64,000 nt of DNA from Aurantimonas sp. Leaf443 (GCF_001425575.1 NZ_LMRD01000001.1:335745-399744), one strand, 5' to 3'; numbered from the stretch's first letter, positions 49,888-59,044 are shown. Program-made: numbers and translations. Notes: generated by a model not told the origin, from the sequence alone.

Positions 49888-51083
49888 GCCGCCTCTCCTT
49901 CGCGCGAGACCGGGGACAGGGAGAAGCCGAGCGACAGGCGCCGGCCGAGCTCCACGATGGCCGCATCCGCCACATTGGCGAAGGCGATGCGCAGATGTCC
50001 CTCCTGGCCCGGCCCGAAGAAGGAACCGGGCAGGACGAGGAGCCCGAGCTCGCGCGCCAGCGTCTCGGCCACCGTCTCCGAGGCGACGCCCCTGCAGGGA
50101 TGGGCGACATAGGCGAAATAGGCGCCGATCTGTTCGAGCCGCCAGCCGGGCACGGCGGCGAGCGTGCGCACGAAGAGCTCGGCCCGGCGCCGGATGCGCC
50201 CGGCCGCCTCGCGGCGGTGGTCGGCCAGATGTTCGATCGCCCAGGGAAGCGCCACCTGAGGCGGGCGCGGGGCGCAGATCTGCACGCAGTCGATGGCCTT
50301 CTCGGCCTGTGCCACGAAGGCGGGTCCGCCGATCAGCGCGCCGACGCGGTGGCCCGGGATCGCATAGGCCTTGGAGAAGGAATAGAGGCTGACGAGATGG
50401 GTCTCGGCGGCCGGATGGGCGAAGAGGCGGTGGGGGGCGGCCTCGCCCTCCAGGAAATCGCGATAGGTCTCGTCGAGCACCAGGACGATGCCGCGCGCGA
50501 CGCAGAGCTCGAAGAGGTCCTCGATCAGCGCCGGCGGGTAGACGGCGCCGGTCGGGTTGTTCGGCGTCACGAGCACGAGCGCGCGGACCCTCTCGTCGAG
50601 GACGCCCGCCAGACCCTCGCGCGTCGGCAGGAACCCGTCCTCGGCCCGCGTCGGCAGCGCCCGCGCCTCGACGCCGAGCATTTCGAGGCTCATCAGGTGG
50701 TTGAAGTACCAGGGCGTCGGCAGGACGACCGCCTCGCTGGGGCCGGCAAGGGCGAGGATCGCGGCGAAGAAGGCCTGGTTGCAGCCGGCGGTGATCGCCA
50801 CATGCGCCGCCGGAACGCGCGCGCCGTAGCGCGCCGACACGTGTCCGGCATAAGTCGCGCGCAGCACCGGATCGCCGAGGACCGGCCCGTAGCGGGCGGC
50901 GGCGGGTTCGGCGGCGGCGAGCGCCAGGCGCTCGGCGAAGGCCGGCGGCGGCGGGTCGCTCGGCACGGCCTGACTGCAGTCGACGAGGGGCCCGTGCCGG
51001 CCGTCGTAGCTGGCGACCCAGCGGGCCGCGCGGGCGATCGGCGGCGCGCTGATGCGGGCGAGGCGGGAAGCGGCAGGCGTCAA
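49884..51083 (-). CDS. PLP-dependent aminotransferase (class I/II)
   Basis: The product is 399 residues from a TTG start at 51083 that has GGAAAGG eight bases upstream; another TTG lies at 51134. Motifs include YGPVLGDPVLRATYA, VTPNNPTGAVYPP, VLDETYRDF and the PLP Lys in SLYSFSKAYAIPGHRVG. This is an aspartate-aminotransferase fold. The substrate is unknown, but coupling to the ureohydrolase gene hints at an amino or guanidino acid such as arginine or ornithine. Confidence 0.87.
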   Translation of the reverse strand: MTPAASRLARISAPPIARAARWVASYDGRHGPLVDCSQAVPSDPPPPAFAERLALAAAEPAAARYGPVLGDPVLRATYAGHVSARYGARVPAAHVAITAGCNQAFFAAILALAGPSEAVVLPTPWYFNHLMSLEMLGVEARALPTRAEDGFLPTREGLAGVLDERVRALVLVTPNNPTGAVYPPALIEDLFELCVARGIVLVLDETYRDFLEGEAAPHRLFAHPAAETHLVSLYSFSKAYAIPGHRVGALIGGPAFVAQAEKAIDCVQICAPRPPQVALPWAIEHLADHRREAAGRIRRRAELFVRTLAAVPGWRLEQIGAYFAYVAHPCRGVASETVAETLARELGLLVLPGSFFGPGQEGHLRIAFANVADAAIVELGRRLSLGFSLSPVSREGEAA

Positions 51084-51322
51084 GGGCGGGGCCTTTCCGT
51101 TGGCTCGTGCGGCGCGCCGCCGCCGGCCGGGCAAGGCGGGCCGACACGAGCGCGGGCTTTTCGGCCTTCCGTCTTCTCACAGCCGCGCGGGCGCGCCAAG
51201 GGCGCGGGCACGCAGCGGCGGGGAGACGGCGGCAGGGGCGCTGTGGCGCAACCGTCACGCCGATCCGGCGAAGGCGGTCCGAAAGCCTTAACCGTTTTGA
51301 CAAGGGCGCCGTGGCAAGTCTC

Positions 51323-52288
51323 ATGGCCCGACCCTTCCGATCCGCCCGGACCTTTCGCGCCTTGCCCCTTTCCTTCTCCGCCTCGCCGCGCCGGCCGCTT
51401 CGCCTCGCGCTCGCCCTCGCGATGATCTCGCTCGCCACGCTCGGGGCCTGCCGCTCGACCGACCTGTCGCGCCGGGACGCGATGGGGCTGACGGACAGTC
51501 TGGGCGAGGCCGAGGTTCGGGCCCATTCGGCCTATGTGATGGATTTCGCGACCGGCCGCACGCTCCTGGCCGAGGATGCGGACGCGCTGCGCTATCCCGC
51601 CTCGCTGACCAAGATGATGACGCTCTATCTCCTCTTCGAGGCGATCGAGCAGCGCCGCCTGTCGCTCGACACGCCGCTCGTCGTGTCGCAGAACGCAGCC
51701 TCCAAGCCGCCGTCCAAGCTCGGCCTCGCGCCCGGCTCGACCATCGCCGCGCGGGACGCGGCGCAGGCGCTGGCGGTCAAGTCCGCCAACGACATCGCGA
51801 CCGTGATCGCGGAGAATCTCGGCGAGACGGAAGCGGCCTTCGCGCTCGCCATGACGCGCAAGGCGCAGGCGCTCGGCATGCGTCGCACCCGCTTCGTTAA
51901 CGCCTCGGGCCTGCCCGATCCGCGCCAGGTCTCCACCGCGCGCGACATGACGATCCTCGGACAGGCGCTGCGCGGCCGCTTCCCGCAATACGCGCCCCTC
52001 TTCGCCGCGCGCGAGTTCGCCTATGCCGGGCGCACGCACCGGGCGACGAACAAGCTTCTGGGCACCGTGCCGGGCGTCGACGGGCTGAAGACCGGCTTCA
52101 TCCGCGATGCCGGCTTCAACCTCGTGGCGACCGCCGAGCGGGGCGGGCGGCGGATCCTGGTGACCGTCATCGGCGGGCGCACCGGCGCCGAGCGCAATGC
52201 CGAGGTCACCGCCCTCGTCGACCGATTCCTGGGGCCCGCGCCGCTGGCGCCGATGCCGGCAGATCTGGTGGCCGCCGGCCTGGAATAG
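51323..52288 (+). CDS. D-alanyl-D-alanine carboxypeptidase, predicted lipoprotein
   Basis: The 321-residue product is a low-molecular-weight penicillin-binding protein trimming pentapeptide stems in the periplasm. Active-site motifs are SLTK (94-97), SAN (154-156) and KTG (256-258). A hydrophobic segment (LRLALALAMISLATLGAC) ends in a lipobox-like LGAC with Cys43, suggesting lipidation rather than the usual C-terminal amphipathic anchor, which is absent. A GTG at 51311 could be an alternative start. A TTAA half-site precedes it at 51288. Confidence 0.87.
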   Translation: MARPFRSARTFRALPLSFSASPRRPLRLALALAMISLATLGACRSTDLSRRDAMGLTDSLGEAEVRAHSAYVMDFATGRTLLAEDADALRYPASLTKMMTLYLLFEAIEQRRLSLDTPLVVSQNAASKPPSKLGLAPGSTIAARDAAQALAVKSANDIATVIAENLGETEAAFALAMTRKAQALGMRRTRFVNASGLPDPRQVSTARDMTILGQALRGRFPQYAPLFAAREFAYAGRTHRATNKLLGTVPGVDGLKTGFIRDAGFNLVATAERGGRRILVTVIGGRTGAERNAEVTALVDRFLGPAPLAPMPADLVAAGLE

Positions 52289-52310
52289 CCCGGTCTCCAG
52301 GGGAATGTGC

Positions 52311-52325
52311 GATGCAGCATGCATT
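52311..52325. promoter_or_regulatory. Candidate regulator operator upstream of ytfQ
   Basis: The inverted repeat GATGCA-GCA-TGCATT is nearly the same as the one at 58182-58196 upstream of the second FadR-type gene. It lies 42 bases before a TATAAT hexamer, where an activator or repressor could act. Binding is inferred from the repeat alone. Confidence 0.5.
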
Positions 52326-52366
52326 GATGCGCTGCAGCGACGATCCGCTCTGGACAGCCTGGATCA

Positions 52367-52372
52367 TATAAT
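52367..52372 (+). promoter_or_regulatory. Consensus -10 box of the ytfQ promoter
   Basis: A perfect TATAAT lies 63 bases before the ytfQ ATG. The nearest -35-like TGGACA (52351-52356) is only 10 bases away, too close, so the promoter may depend on an activator. Confidence 0.5.
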
Positions 52373-52434
52373 ATTACTTTTCCCATGGCGCGGCGACGGG
52401 AGGTCGTGAAACCGCGCCTGGGGAGAGAGATAAC

Positions 52435-53394
52435 ATGGCACTTCGTAGCATTGTCGGCGCGCTCGCCGGCGTCCTGATGGCATCTGCGTCCGCCCATGCC
52501 GCGGACATGACGGTCGGCTTTTCCCAGATCGGGTCGGAATCGGGCTGGCGCGCGGCCGAGACGAGCGTGACCAAGCAGGAGGCCGAGAAGCGCGGCATCG
52601 ACCTGAAATTCGCGGACGCCCAGCAGAAGCAGGAAAACCAGATCAAGGCCATCCGCTCCTTCATCGCGCAGGGCGTCGACGCGATCCTGGTGGCGCCCGT
52701 CGTCGCCACGGGCTGGAACGGCGTCCTCGAAGAGGCCAAGGAAGCCGAGATCCCGGTCGTCCTGCTCGACCGCACGATCGACGCGCCCGAGGACCTCTAC
52801 CTCACGGCGGTGACCTCCGACCTCACCCACGAGGGCAAGGTGGCGGGCGAGTGGCTGGCCAAGACCGTCGGCTCCAAGCCCTGCAACATCGTCGAGCTCC
52901 AGGGCACGACCGGCTCCTCGCCGGCGATCAAGCGCAAGGCCGGCTTCGAGGAAGGCATCGCGGGCCACGACAACCTCAAGATCACCCGCTCGCAGACCGG
53001 CGACTTCACCCGCACCAAGGGCAAGGAAGTCATGGAGAGCTTCATCAAGGCCGAGAACGGCGGCAAGAACATCTGCGCCCTCTACGCCCACAATGACGAC
53101 ATGGCCGTCGGCGCCATCCAGGCGATCAAGGAAGCCGGCCTGAAGCCGGGCACCGACATCCTCGTCGTCTCGATCGACGCCGTGCCGGATATCTTCCAGG
53201 CCATGGCCAATGGCGAGGCGAACGCCACGGTCGAGCTGACGCCGAACATGGCCGGTCCCGCCTTCGACGCGCTGGAGAAGTTCAAGGCCGACGGCACCCA
53301 GCCGCCGAAGTGGATCCAGACCGAGTCGAAGCTCTACACCCAGGCCGACGAGCCGATGAAGGTCTACGAGGCCAAGAAGGGCCTCGGCTACTGA
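52435..53394 (+). CDS. ytfQ: Galactofuranose-type ABC transporter substrate-binding protein YtfQ
   Basis: The 319-residue product has a signal peptide ending in AHA. The rest follows E. coli YtfQ closely as I recall it: TVGFSQIGSESGWRAAET, QQKQENQIKAIRSFIAQGVD, APVVATGW, SQTGDFTRTKGKEVMESFIK, YAHNDDMAVGAIQAIKEAGL and VELTPNMAGPAFDALEK. YtfQ binds galactofuranose preferentially over galactopyranose. It heads a four-gene cluster with ytfR, ytfT and yjfF. It is separated from ytfR by a 357-base gap with a strong hairpin, which usually makes the binding protein the most abundant product. Confidence 0.93.
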   Translation: MALRSIVGALAGVLMASASAHAADMTVGFSQIGSESGWRAAETSVTKQEAEKRGIDLKFADAQQKQENQIKAIRSFIAQGVDAILVAPVVATGWNGVLEEAKEAEIPVVLLDRTIDAPEDLYLTAVTSDLTHEGKVAGEWLAKTVGSKPCNIVELQGTTGSSPAIKRKAGFEEGIAGHDNLKITRSQTGDFTRTKGKEVMESFIKAENGGKNICALYAHNDDMAVGAIQAIKEAGLKPGTDILVVSIDAVPDIFQAMANGEANATVELTPNMAGPAFDALEKFKADGTQPPKWIQTESKLYTQADEPMKVYEAKKGLGY

Positions 53395-53751
53395 GCCTGT
53401 GACCGGCGGGGCCCTCTCCCGGGGAGCCCCGCCTTGCGCAGCGGCGTCGGCCGCCTGAAGCCCCGGTGGGGCTCCGGCGGCCGGCGGTCGCCGAACCTCT
53501 CGAGGCCGGGCGGGTCCGCCGGGTCGAAAGACGTTCGCCGGCGTCCTGCGCCTCGGCGTCCGTCGCCCCTGCCCGCGCGGGCACGGCGCCGCAAGTCCCG
53601 TGCTCGACGGCCTTCCACAGTTCGGAGCGTTGGCTTTCGGGTCTTGTGCCCGCGAGCGGCGTTCCGTGGCGGCACGGTGCGCGCGTTGCCACTCCCACCG
53701 CTGCAGCGCCGTGCCGCTCCCCTCGTTCGATCCTCGAAATGGCGCCCTGGC
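53395..53751. other. ytfQ-ytfR spacer
   Basis: This 357-base gap has no supported gene. The ytfR frame is open back to 53434 but reads as basic low-complexity sequence with no family match. It holds a strong hairpin at its start and probably only the leader of ytfR. Confidence 0.45.
53405..53433 (+). terminator. Intercistronic hairpin after ytfQ
   Basis: GGCGGGGC (53405-53412) pairs with GCCCCGCC (53426-53433), and an inner CTCC/GGAG extends the stem. A partial terminator or mRNA stabiliser between binding-protein and ATPase genes is a common arrangement. Confidence 0.65.
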
Positions 53752-55275
53752 ATGACAGACCGTCCCATTCTTCTCGCCGCGACCGGCATCACCAAGGGCT
53801 TCCTTGGGGTGAAGGCGCTGGACGGGGTCGATTTCACCCTCCGCGCGGGCGAGGTCCATGCCCTGCTCGGCGAGAACGGGGCGGGCAAGTCGACGCTCAT
53901 CAAGCTCCTCTCCGGTGCCTATCGCCGCGACGGCGGGCAGATGCTGCTCGGCGGCGTGCCGATCGACCCGCGCGACGTGACCGAGGCGCAGCAGCTCGGC
54001 ATCGGCACCGTGTTCCAGGAGGTGAATCTCCTCGAGAACCTGACGGTCGCCGAGAATCTCTATCTCGGCCGCGAGCCGCGCCGCTTCGGCCTCCTGCGCA
54101 GCGGCGAGATCAACCGCCGCGCCCGCGCGCTGCTTGCGCCCTACGGCCTGTCCATCGACGTGACGGCGCCGCTCGGCAGCTATTCGGTCGCCGTGCGCCA
54201 GCTCGTGGCCATCGCCCGCGCCGTCGATCTTTCCGGCAAGGTCCTCATCCTCGACGAGCCGACGGCGAGCCTCGACGCGGCGGAGGTGCGGACGCTCTTC
54301 GCCGCCGTCTCGCGGCTGCGCGACAAGGGCCTCGGCATCGTCTTCATCACCCACTTCCTCGACCAGGTCTACGAGATCGCCGACCGGGTGACGGTCCTGC
54401 GCAACGGGCGCCTCGTCGCCTCGCGCCCGCTGGCCGGCCTCGACCGGCTCGATCTCGTCTCCATGATGCTCGGCCGCGCGCTGGACGCGGCGGTCGCCAA
54501 GGACCACGCCAAGGCCCCGCCCGCCGGCGCGCCGGTGGCGCTCGCGCTGCGCGACTACGGCAAGCGCGGCAAGGTGGAGCCCTTCGACCTCGAACTGAAG
54601 CGCGGCGAGGTCGTCGGCATCGCCGGCCTCCTCGGCTCGGGCCGCACCGAGACGGCGGAGCTGATCTTCGGCGTCCTCAAGGCGGACAGCGGGAGCGCCG
54701 AGATCGAGGGGCAGGGCGTCTCCGTCGCCTCGCCGCGCGACGCGATCAAGGCCGGGCTCGGCTTCTGCCCGGAAGACCGCAAGCACGACGGGATCGTCGG
54801 CGACCTCTCGGTGCGCGAGAACATCGTGCTGGCCCTGCAGGCGCGGCGCGGCTGGGCCAAGCCCCTGTCGCGGCGCGCGCAGGTGGAGCTCGCCGACCGC
54901 TACATCGCCGCGCTCGACATCCGCACCTCCGACCGCGAGAAGCCGATCAAGTTCCTCTCCGGCGGCAACCAGCAGAAGGCGATCCTCGCCCGCTGGCTTG
55001 CCACCCAGCCGCGCGTCCTCATCCTCGACGAGCCGACCCGCGGCATCGACGTGGGTGCCCATGCCGAGATCATCCGCCTCATCGAGCGCCTTTGCCAGGA
55101 CGGCATGTCGCTCCTCGTCGTCTCGTCCGAACTGGAGGAACTGGTGGCCTATTCCGACCGGGTGGTCATCCTGTCCGAGCGCACGCATGTCGCCGAGCTC
55201 AAGGGCGCCGAAGTCACCGCCGACGCCATCATGACGGCGATGGCGACCGGGCGCGCCGCGCGGGACGCCGCCTGA
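53752..55275 (+). CDS. ytfR: Sugar ABC transporter ATP-binding protein YtfR
   Basis: The 507-residue product has two fused nucleotide-binding domains. The first has Walker [10 protein letters not shown] and LDEPTASLD. The second has the usual degenerate Walker A (GLLGSGRTE) but the signature [15 protein letters not shown] and LDEPTRGID. It powers import through YtfT and YjfF. The ATG at 53752 begins the family N-terminus; the stop overlaps the next start (TGATG). Confidence 0.94.
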   Translation: MTDRPILLAATGITKGFLGVKALDGVDFTLRAGEVHALLGENGAGKSTLIKLLSGAYRRDGGQMLLGGVPIDPRDVTEAQQLGIGTVFQEVNLLENLTVAENLYLGREPRRFGLLRSGEINRRARALLAPYGLSIDVTAPLGSYSVAVRQLVAIARAVDLSGKVLILDEPTASLDAAEVRTLFAAVSRLRDKGLGIVFITHFLDQVYEIADRVTVLRNGRLVASRPLAGLDRLDLVSMMLGRALDAAVAKDHAKAPPAGAPVALALRDYGKRGKVEPFDLELKRGEVVGIAGLLGSGRTETAELIFGVLKADSGSAEIEGQGVSVASPRDAIKAGLGFCPEDRKHDGIVGDLSVRENIVLALQARRGWAKPLSRRAQVELADRYIAALDIRTSDREKPIKFLSGGNQQKAILARWLATQPRVLILDEPTRGIDVGAHAEIIRLIERLCQDGMSLLVVSSELEELVAYSDRVVILSERTHVAELKGAEVTADAIMTAMATGRAARDAA

Positions 55276-56321
55276 TGGCCGCGCTCGCTCCCCTCGCGCG
55301 GCGCCTCGCGCCGCAGATCGTCGCGCTTCTCGTCATCCTCGCCCTCATCGCCGCGATCTCGCCGGGCTTCCTGACGGTGACGATGCAGAACGGCCGGCTC
55401 TACGGCTCGCTGATCGACGTCCTCAACCGCGGCGCGCCGGTGGCCCTTCTCGCCGTCGGCATGACGCTCGTCATCGCCACCAAGGGCATCGATCTCTCGG
55501 TCGGCGCCATCATGGCGATCTGCGGGGCGACCGGCGCCTCGCTCATCGCCGAGGGCACGCCGCTCGCCACGACGCTCGCCGCCACGCTCGCCGTCGGCCT
55601 CCTGTGCGGATTGTGGAACGGCGTCCTCGTCGCGCTTCTGGAGATCCAGCCGATCATCGCGACGCTGATCCTGATGGTCGCCGGGCGCGGCATCGCGCAG
55701 CTCGTCACCGAGGGCGTCATCCTCACCTTCAACGATCCGGGCTTCGTCTTCCTCGGCTCGGGCGCGCTGTTCGGCCTGCCGGTGCCGATCCTCCTCTGGC
55801 TCGCGGTCGGCATCCTCGCCGCGCTGCTGGTGCGCTCGAGCGCCCTCGGCCTGCTGATCGAGGCGATCGGCGTCAACCGCCGCGCCTCGCTCCTGGCCGG
55901 CGTGCACACGCGCAGCCTGGTGCTCGCCGTCTACATCGCCTCCGGGCTCTGCGCGGCGATCGCCGGCATCATCGTGACCGCCGACATCCGCGGCGCCGAC
56001 GCCAACAATTCGGGCCTCTGGCTGGAGCTCGACGCGATCCTGGCGGTCGTCGTCGGCGGCAACTCGCTGCTCGGCGGACGCTTCTCCATCGCCGGGTCGC
56101 TGATCGGGGCGATGATCATCCAGTCGGTCAACACCGGCATCCTGATCGCCGGCTTCCCCCCGGAATTCAACCTCATCATCAAGGCCGCGATCATCGTCGT
56201 CATCCTCGTCGTCCAGTCGCCGGCGAGCCGCCAGTTCCTGTCCTTCGCGGGGCACTCGGCCGGCCGGCGCCGCGAGAAGGCGGCACGTGAGACGACCGCG
56301 AAGGAGGAGACCGCCCGATGA
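55275..56321 (+). CDS. ytfT: Sugar ABC transporter permease YtfT
   Basis: The 348-residue inner-membrane permease has the BPD_transp_2 (RbsC-like) motifs GMTLVIATKGIDLSVGAIMA and VVVGGNSLLGGRFSIAGSL. It has about nine to ten helices and a basic C-terminal tail. It is coupled to ytfR by an overlapping stop/start and to yjfF by an ATGA overlap. Confidence 0.93.
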   Translation: MAALAPLARRLAPQIVALLVILALIAAISPGFLTVTMQNGRLYGSLIDVLNRGAPVALLAVGMTLVIATKGIDLSVGAIMAICGATGASLIAEGTPLATTLAATLAVGLLCGLWNGVLVALLEIQPIIATLILMVAGRGIAQLVTEGVILTFNDPGFVFLGSGALFGLPVPILLWLAVGILAALLVRSSALGLLIEAIGVNRRASLLAGVHTRSLVLAVYIASGLCAAIAGIIVTADIRGADANNSGLWLELDAILAVVVGGNSLLGGRFSIAGSLIGAMIIQSVNTGILIAGFPPEFNLIIKAAIIVVILVVQSPASRQFLSFAGHSAGRRREKAARETTAKEETAR

Positions 56322-57295
56322 TCCGCTCGCGCTACCTGACGCTCGCCACGACCTTCGTCATCTTCCTCGTCGCCTACGCCATCTGCGCGGCAAGCTTTCC
56401 TGCGATGCTCTCGACGCGCGTCTTCGGCAACCTCCTCACCGACAACGCCTTCCTCGGCATCGCCGCGGTGGGCATGACCTTCGTCATCCTGTCGGGCGGC
56501 ATCGATCTGTCGATCGGCTCGGTCATCGCCTTCTCCGGCGTCTTCCTGGCGCTTGCCATGGGGTCCTGGGGCCTGCACCCGATTCTCGCCTTCGCCATCC
56601 TCCTGGCGCTCGCCACGGCCTTCGGCGCGACGATGGGCGCGATGATCCACTATCTGAAGATGCCGGCCTTCATCGTGACGCTGGCCGGCATGTTCTTCGC
56701 GCGCGGCATGGCCTTCCTGCTCTCCACCGACAGCGTGCCCATCACCCATCCCTTCTACGAGACGCTGCAGGGCCTCTACTACCGCATGCCCGGCGGCGGG
56801 CGCCTGACCTTCATCGGCATCCTGATGCTCCTCGTCTTCGCGCTCGGCATCCTGATCGCCCATCGCACGCGGTTCGGGCGCAATGTCTACGCGCTCGGCG
56901 GCAGCGAGCAGTCGGCCGAGCTGATGGGCGTGCCGGTGGCCCGCACCACGATCATGATCTACGCCCTGTCGAGCCTTCTCGCCGCCCTGTCCGGCATCGT
57001 CTTCTCCATCTACACCTCGGCCGGCTACTCGCTGGCGGCGGTGGGCGTGGAGCTCGACGCGATCGCCGCGGTCGTCATCGGCGGCACGCTGCTCACCGGC
57101 GGCTCGGGCTTCGTGGCGGGCACGCTGCTCGGCATCTTGATCCAGGGCCTCATCCAGACCTACATCGTCTTCGACGGAACATTGTCGAGCTGGTGGACGA
57201 AGATCGTCATCGGCCTACTTCTCTTCGCCTTCATCGTCCTCCAGCGCATGACGGTCTGGCTGTCGGAGCGAAAGGCGGCCGAGGCGAGGGCGTGA
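56318..57295 (+). CDS. yjfF: Sugar ABC transporter permease YjfF
   Basis: The second permease, 325 residues, has the paired motifs GMTFVILSGGIDLSIGSVIA and VVIGGTLLTGGSGFVAGTLLG. Heterodimeric permeases are characteristic of the ytfQRT-yjfF system, in contrast to the single-permease GguAB system downstream. Last gene of the transporter operon; the first regulator gene follows after 106 bases. Confidence 0.93.
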   Translation: MIRSRYLTLATTFVIFLVAYAICAASFPAMLSTRVFGNLLTDNAFLGIAAVGMTFVILSGGIDLSIGSVIAFSGVFLALAMGSWGLHPILAFAILLALATAFGATMGAMIHYLKMPAFIVTLAGMFFARGMAFLLSTDSVPITHPFYETLQGLYYRMPGGGRLTFIGILMLLVFALGILIAHRTRFGRNVYALGGSEQSAELMGVPVARTTIMIYALSSLLAALSGIVFSIYTSAGYSLAAVGVELDAIAAVVIGGTLLTGGSGFVAGTLLGILIQGLIQTYIVFDGTLSSWWTKIVIGLLLFAFIVLQRMTVWLSERKAAEARA

Positions 57296-57401
57296 GAAGC
57301 GCCGCTCTCCCGGCGCGGCGGGGCGCCTCGTGCACGGGAGAGGCGCGGGCGTCGAAGGGCGGGAACGGCATGGGCACGAGGGCGAGGCGAAGGATGCGCT
57401 G

Positions 57402-58142
57402 ATGGGACTGCTGGCATCGGCCCTTGGCGGACGCGCCCCGAAGGATCGGCACGCCCATGTCGTGGGCGCGCTCGGCCGCGAGATCGTCGGGGGGCAGTTC
57501 GCCGTCGGTTCGATCCTGCCGAACGACAAGGAGCTTTCGGCCCGATTCGAGGTCTCGCGCACGGTGCTGCGCGAAGCCATGAAGACGCTGCAGGAGAAGA
57601 AGCTGGTCCAGCCGAAGGCGCGGGTCGGCACGCGCGTCCTCGAGGCCTCGTGCTGGAACCTCCTCGATCCCGACATCCTGCGCTGGCGCGTGGAGGCGGG
57701 GCTCGACGAGACGTTCCTCACCGATCTCGCGGTCATGCGCCTCGCCTTCGAGCCGGCGGCGGCCGAACTCGCCGCCCAGCGCGCGAGCCCCGCCGACGTC
57801 GCACGGCTCTACGAGATCGCCGACCGGTTCGCCGATCCCGGCCACACGCTCGGCAGCTTTGCCGGCGTCGATCTCGAGTTCCACCTCGCCATCGCCGAGG
57901 CCTCGCAGAACCCGTTCATGCGCTCGATCACCAGCCTGATCGAGGCCGCGCTCCTCATCTCCTTCAAGCTGTCCTCGCCGGCCGCCGACCTCGAATCGCT
58001 GAGCCGCACCGCCGCCCTCCACCGGGCGATCGTGGAGGCGATCGAGGCGGGCGACGGGGCGGGGGCGCGGGCGGCGATGGTGCGCGTCATCGATATCGGC
58101 GCCGAGCGCGTGCGCCGCGTCCTGCCGCTGCAGGCGGCCTGA
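57402..58142 (+). CDS. FadR-type GntR-family transcriptional regulator (first of two)
   Basis: The 246-residue product has an N-terminal winged helix (LGREIVGGQFAVGSILPNDKEL, VSRTVLREAMKTLQ) and a C-terminal FCD ligand domain. The FCD domain has Asp/His metal-site residues (VDLEFHLAIAEASQNPF). Such regulators often bind sugar acids or intermediates and repress neighbouring catabolic genes. The ATG at 57402 has AAGGA. It is co-directional with yjfF and may be read through from it. Confidence 0.88.
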   Translation: MGLLASALGGRAPKDRHAHVVGALGREIVGGQFAVGSILPNDKELSARFEVSRTVLREAMKTLQEKKLVQPKARVGTRVLEASCWNLLDPDILRWRVEAGLDETFLTDLAVMRLAFEPAAAELAAQRASPADVARLYEIADRFADPGHTLGSFAGVDLEFHLAIAEASQNPFMRSITSLIEAALLISFKLSSPAADLESLSRTAALHRAIVEAIEAGDGAGARAAMVRVIDIGAERVRRVLPLQAA

Positions 58143-58181
58143 TATCCACAAACATCGTATGAAAGCGGTTCCGGCTTGCGT

Positions 58182-58196
58182 GATGCATCTTGCATC
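58182..58196. promoter_or_regulatory. Candidate operator upstream of the second regulator gene
   Basis: The perfect inverted repeat GATGCA-TCT-TGCATC lies about 70 bases before the ATG. It matches the repeat upstream of ytfQ in half-site sequence and spacing, which suggests one regulator binds both. Inference from sequence only. Confidence 0.5.
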
Positions 58197-58267
58197 CGCA
58201 TCTGCCCGGTGCAATGATCCGACCATTGCCGGGTTGGGAGATCCGGTCGGGAGAGTTTCGACCTTTC

Positions 58268-59044
58268 ATGCTGTACCAGGCCCTCGCCCCAGAGGGCGAG
58301 CGGTCCAACCGGACGATGACGCTCGCCTCCGACTTCGGTCGCCGGATCGCTTCCGGCGAGATCGAGGCCGGGGCCGTCCTGCCGACGGAGAAGGAACTGC
58401 AGGTCTCGCACGGCGTCTCGCGCACCGTCGTCCGCGAGGCGATCCGGCATCTGGCCGCCAAGGGTCTCGTGACCGTCGGGCCCAAGGTCGGCACCAAGGT
58501 GCGCGACCGGCTCGAGTGGAACATGCTCGACGCGGACGTGATGAACTGGCACATGAGCGACCCGGTGCGGCGCGGCTTCGTGGACGCGCTCTACGAGATG
58601 CGGCTCATCAACGAGCCGGCGGCGGCGCGGCTGGCGGCCCGGCGGATCGACGAGCCGACGGCGGCGCGCCTGCGCCGGGCGCTGGCGGGCATGGCCGAGA
58701 ACGAGCGCGGCTCGCCCGAGCTCATCGCCGCCGATCTCGACTTCCACCGCGTCATCCTGGAGGCGACGGGCAATCCGATCCTCGTCTCGCTCGGCGCGAT
58801 GATCGAGCGCAGTCTCAAGGTCTCCTTCTCGCTCTCCTGGCGGCGCAATCCGCAGGACGAGACGATCCGCCAGCACGAGCGCGTGATGAACGCGATCCTG
58901 GCCGGAGACGGGGAGGCGGCGTCCCTTTTCATGAGGCGTCTCATCGAGAGCGCCTATGACGATGTCAGCGCGGCCCTCTTCCAGGGGGCGCGCTCAGGCG
59001 AGAACGACACGGAGCCCGCCCGAGAGGCGCGCGCCGCGACGTGA
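58268..59044 (+). CDS. FadR-type GntR-family transcriptional regulator (second of two)
   Basis: The 258-residue product has a winged helix (FGRRIASGEIEAGAVLPTEKEL, VSRTVVREAIRHLAAKGLV) and an FCD domain (ADLDFHRVILEATGNPI). It shares layout with its upstream neighbour but is clearly diverged. An in-frame ATG at 58190 would add 26 residues over the candidate operator, so I prefer 58268; its ribosome binding site is not well spaced. It precedes chvE on the same strand. Confidence 0.85.
   Translation: MLYQALAPEGERSNRTMTLASDFGRRIASGEIEAGAVLPTEKELQVSHGVSRTVVREAIRHLAAKGLVTVGPKVGTKVRDRLEWNMLDADVMNWHMSDPVRRGFVDALYEMRLINEPAAARLAARRIDEPTAARLRRALAGMAENERGSPELIAADLDFHRVILEATGNPILVSLGAMIERSLKVSFSLSWRRNPQDETIRQHERVMNAILAGDGEAASLFMRRLIESAYDDVSAALFQGARSGENDTEPAREARAAT

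Noticed and set aside
52021-55188. Minus-strand open frame of 1055 codons over the ytfQ-ytfR region
   Set aside because: It runs across the dac end, ytfQ and ytfR in antisense and the spacer between them. No family-like sequence; GC-driven lack of stops.
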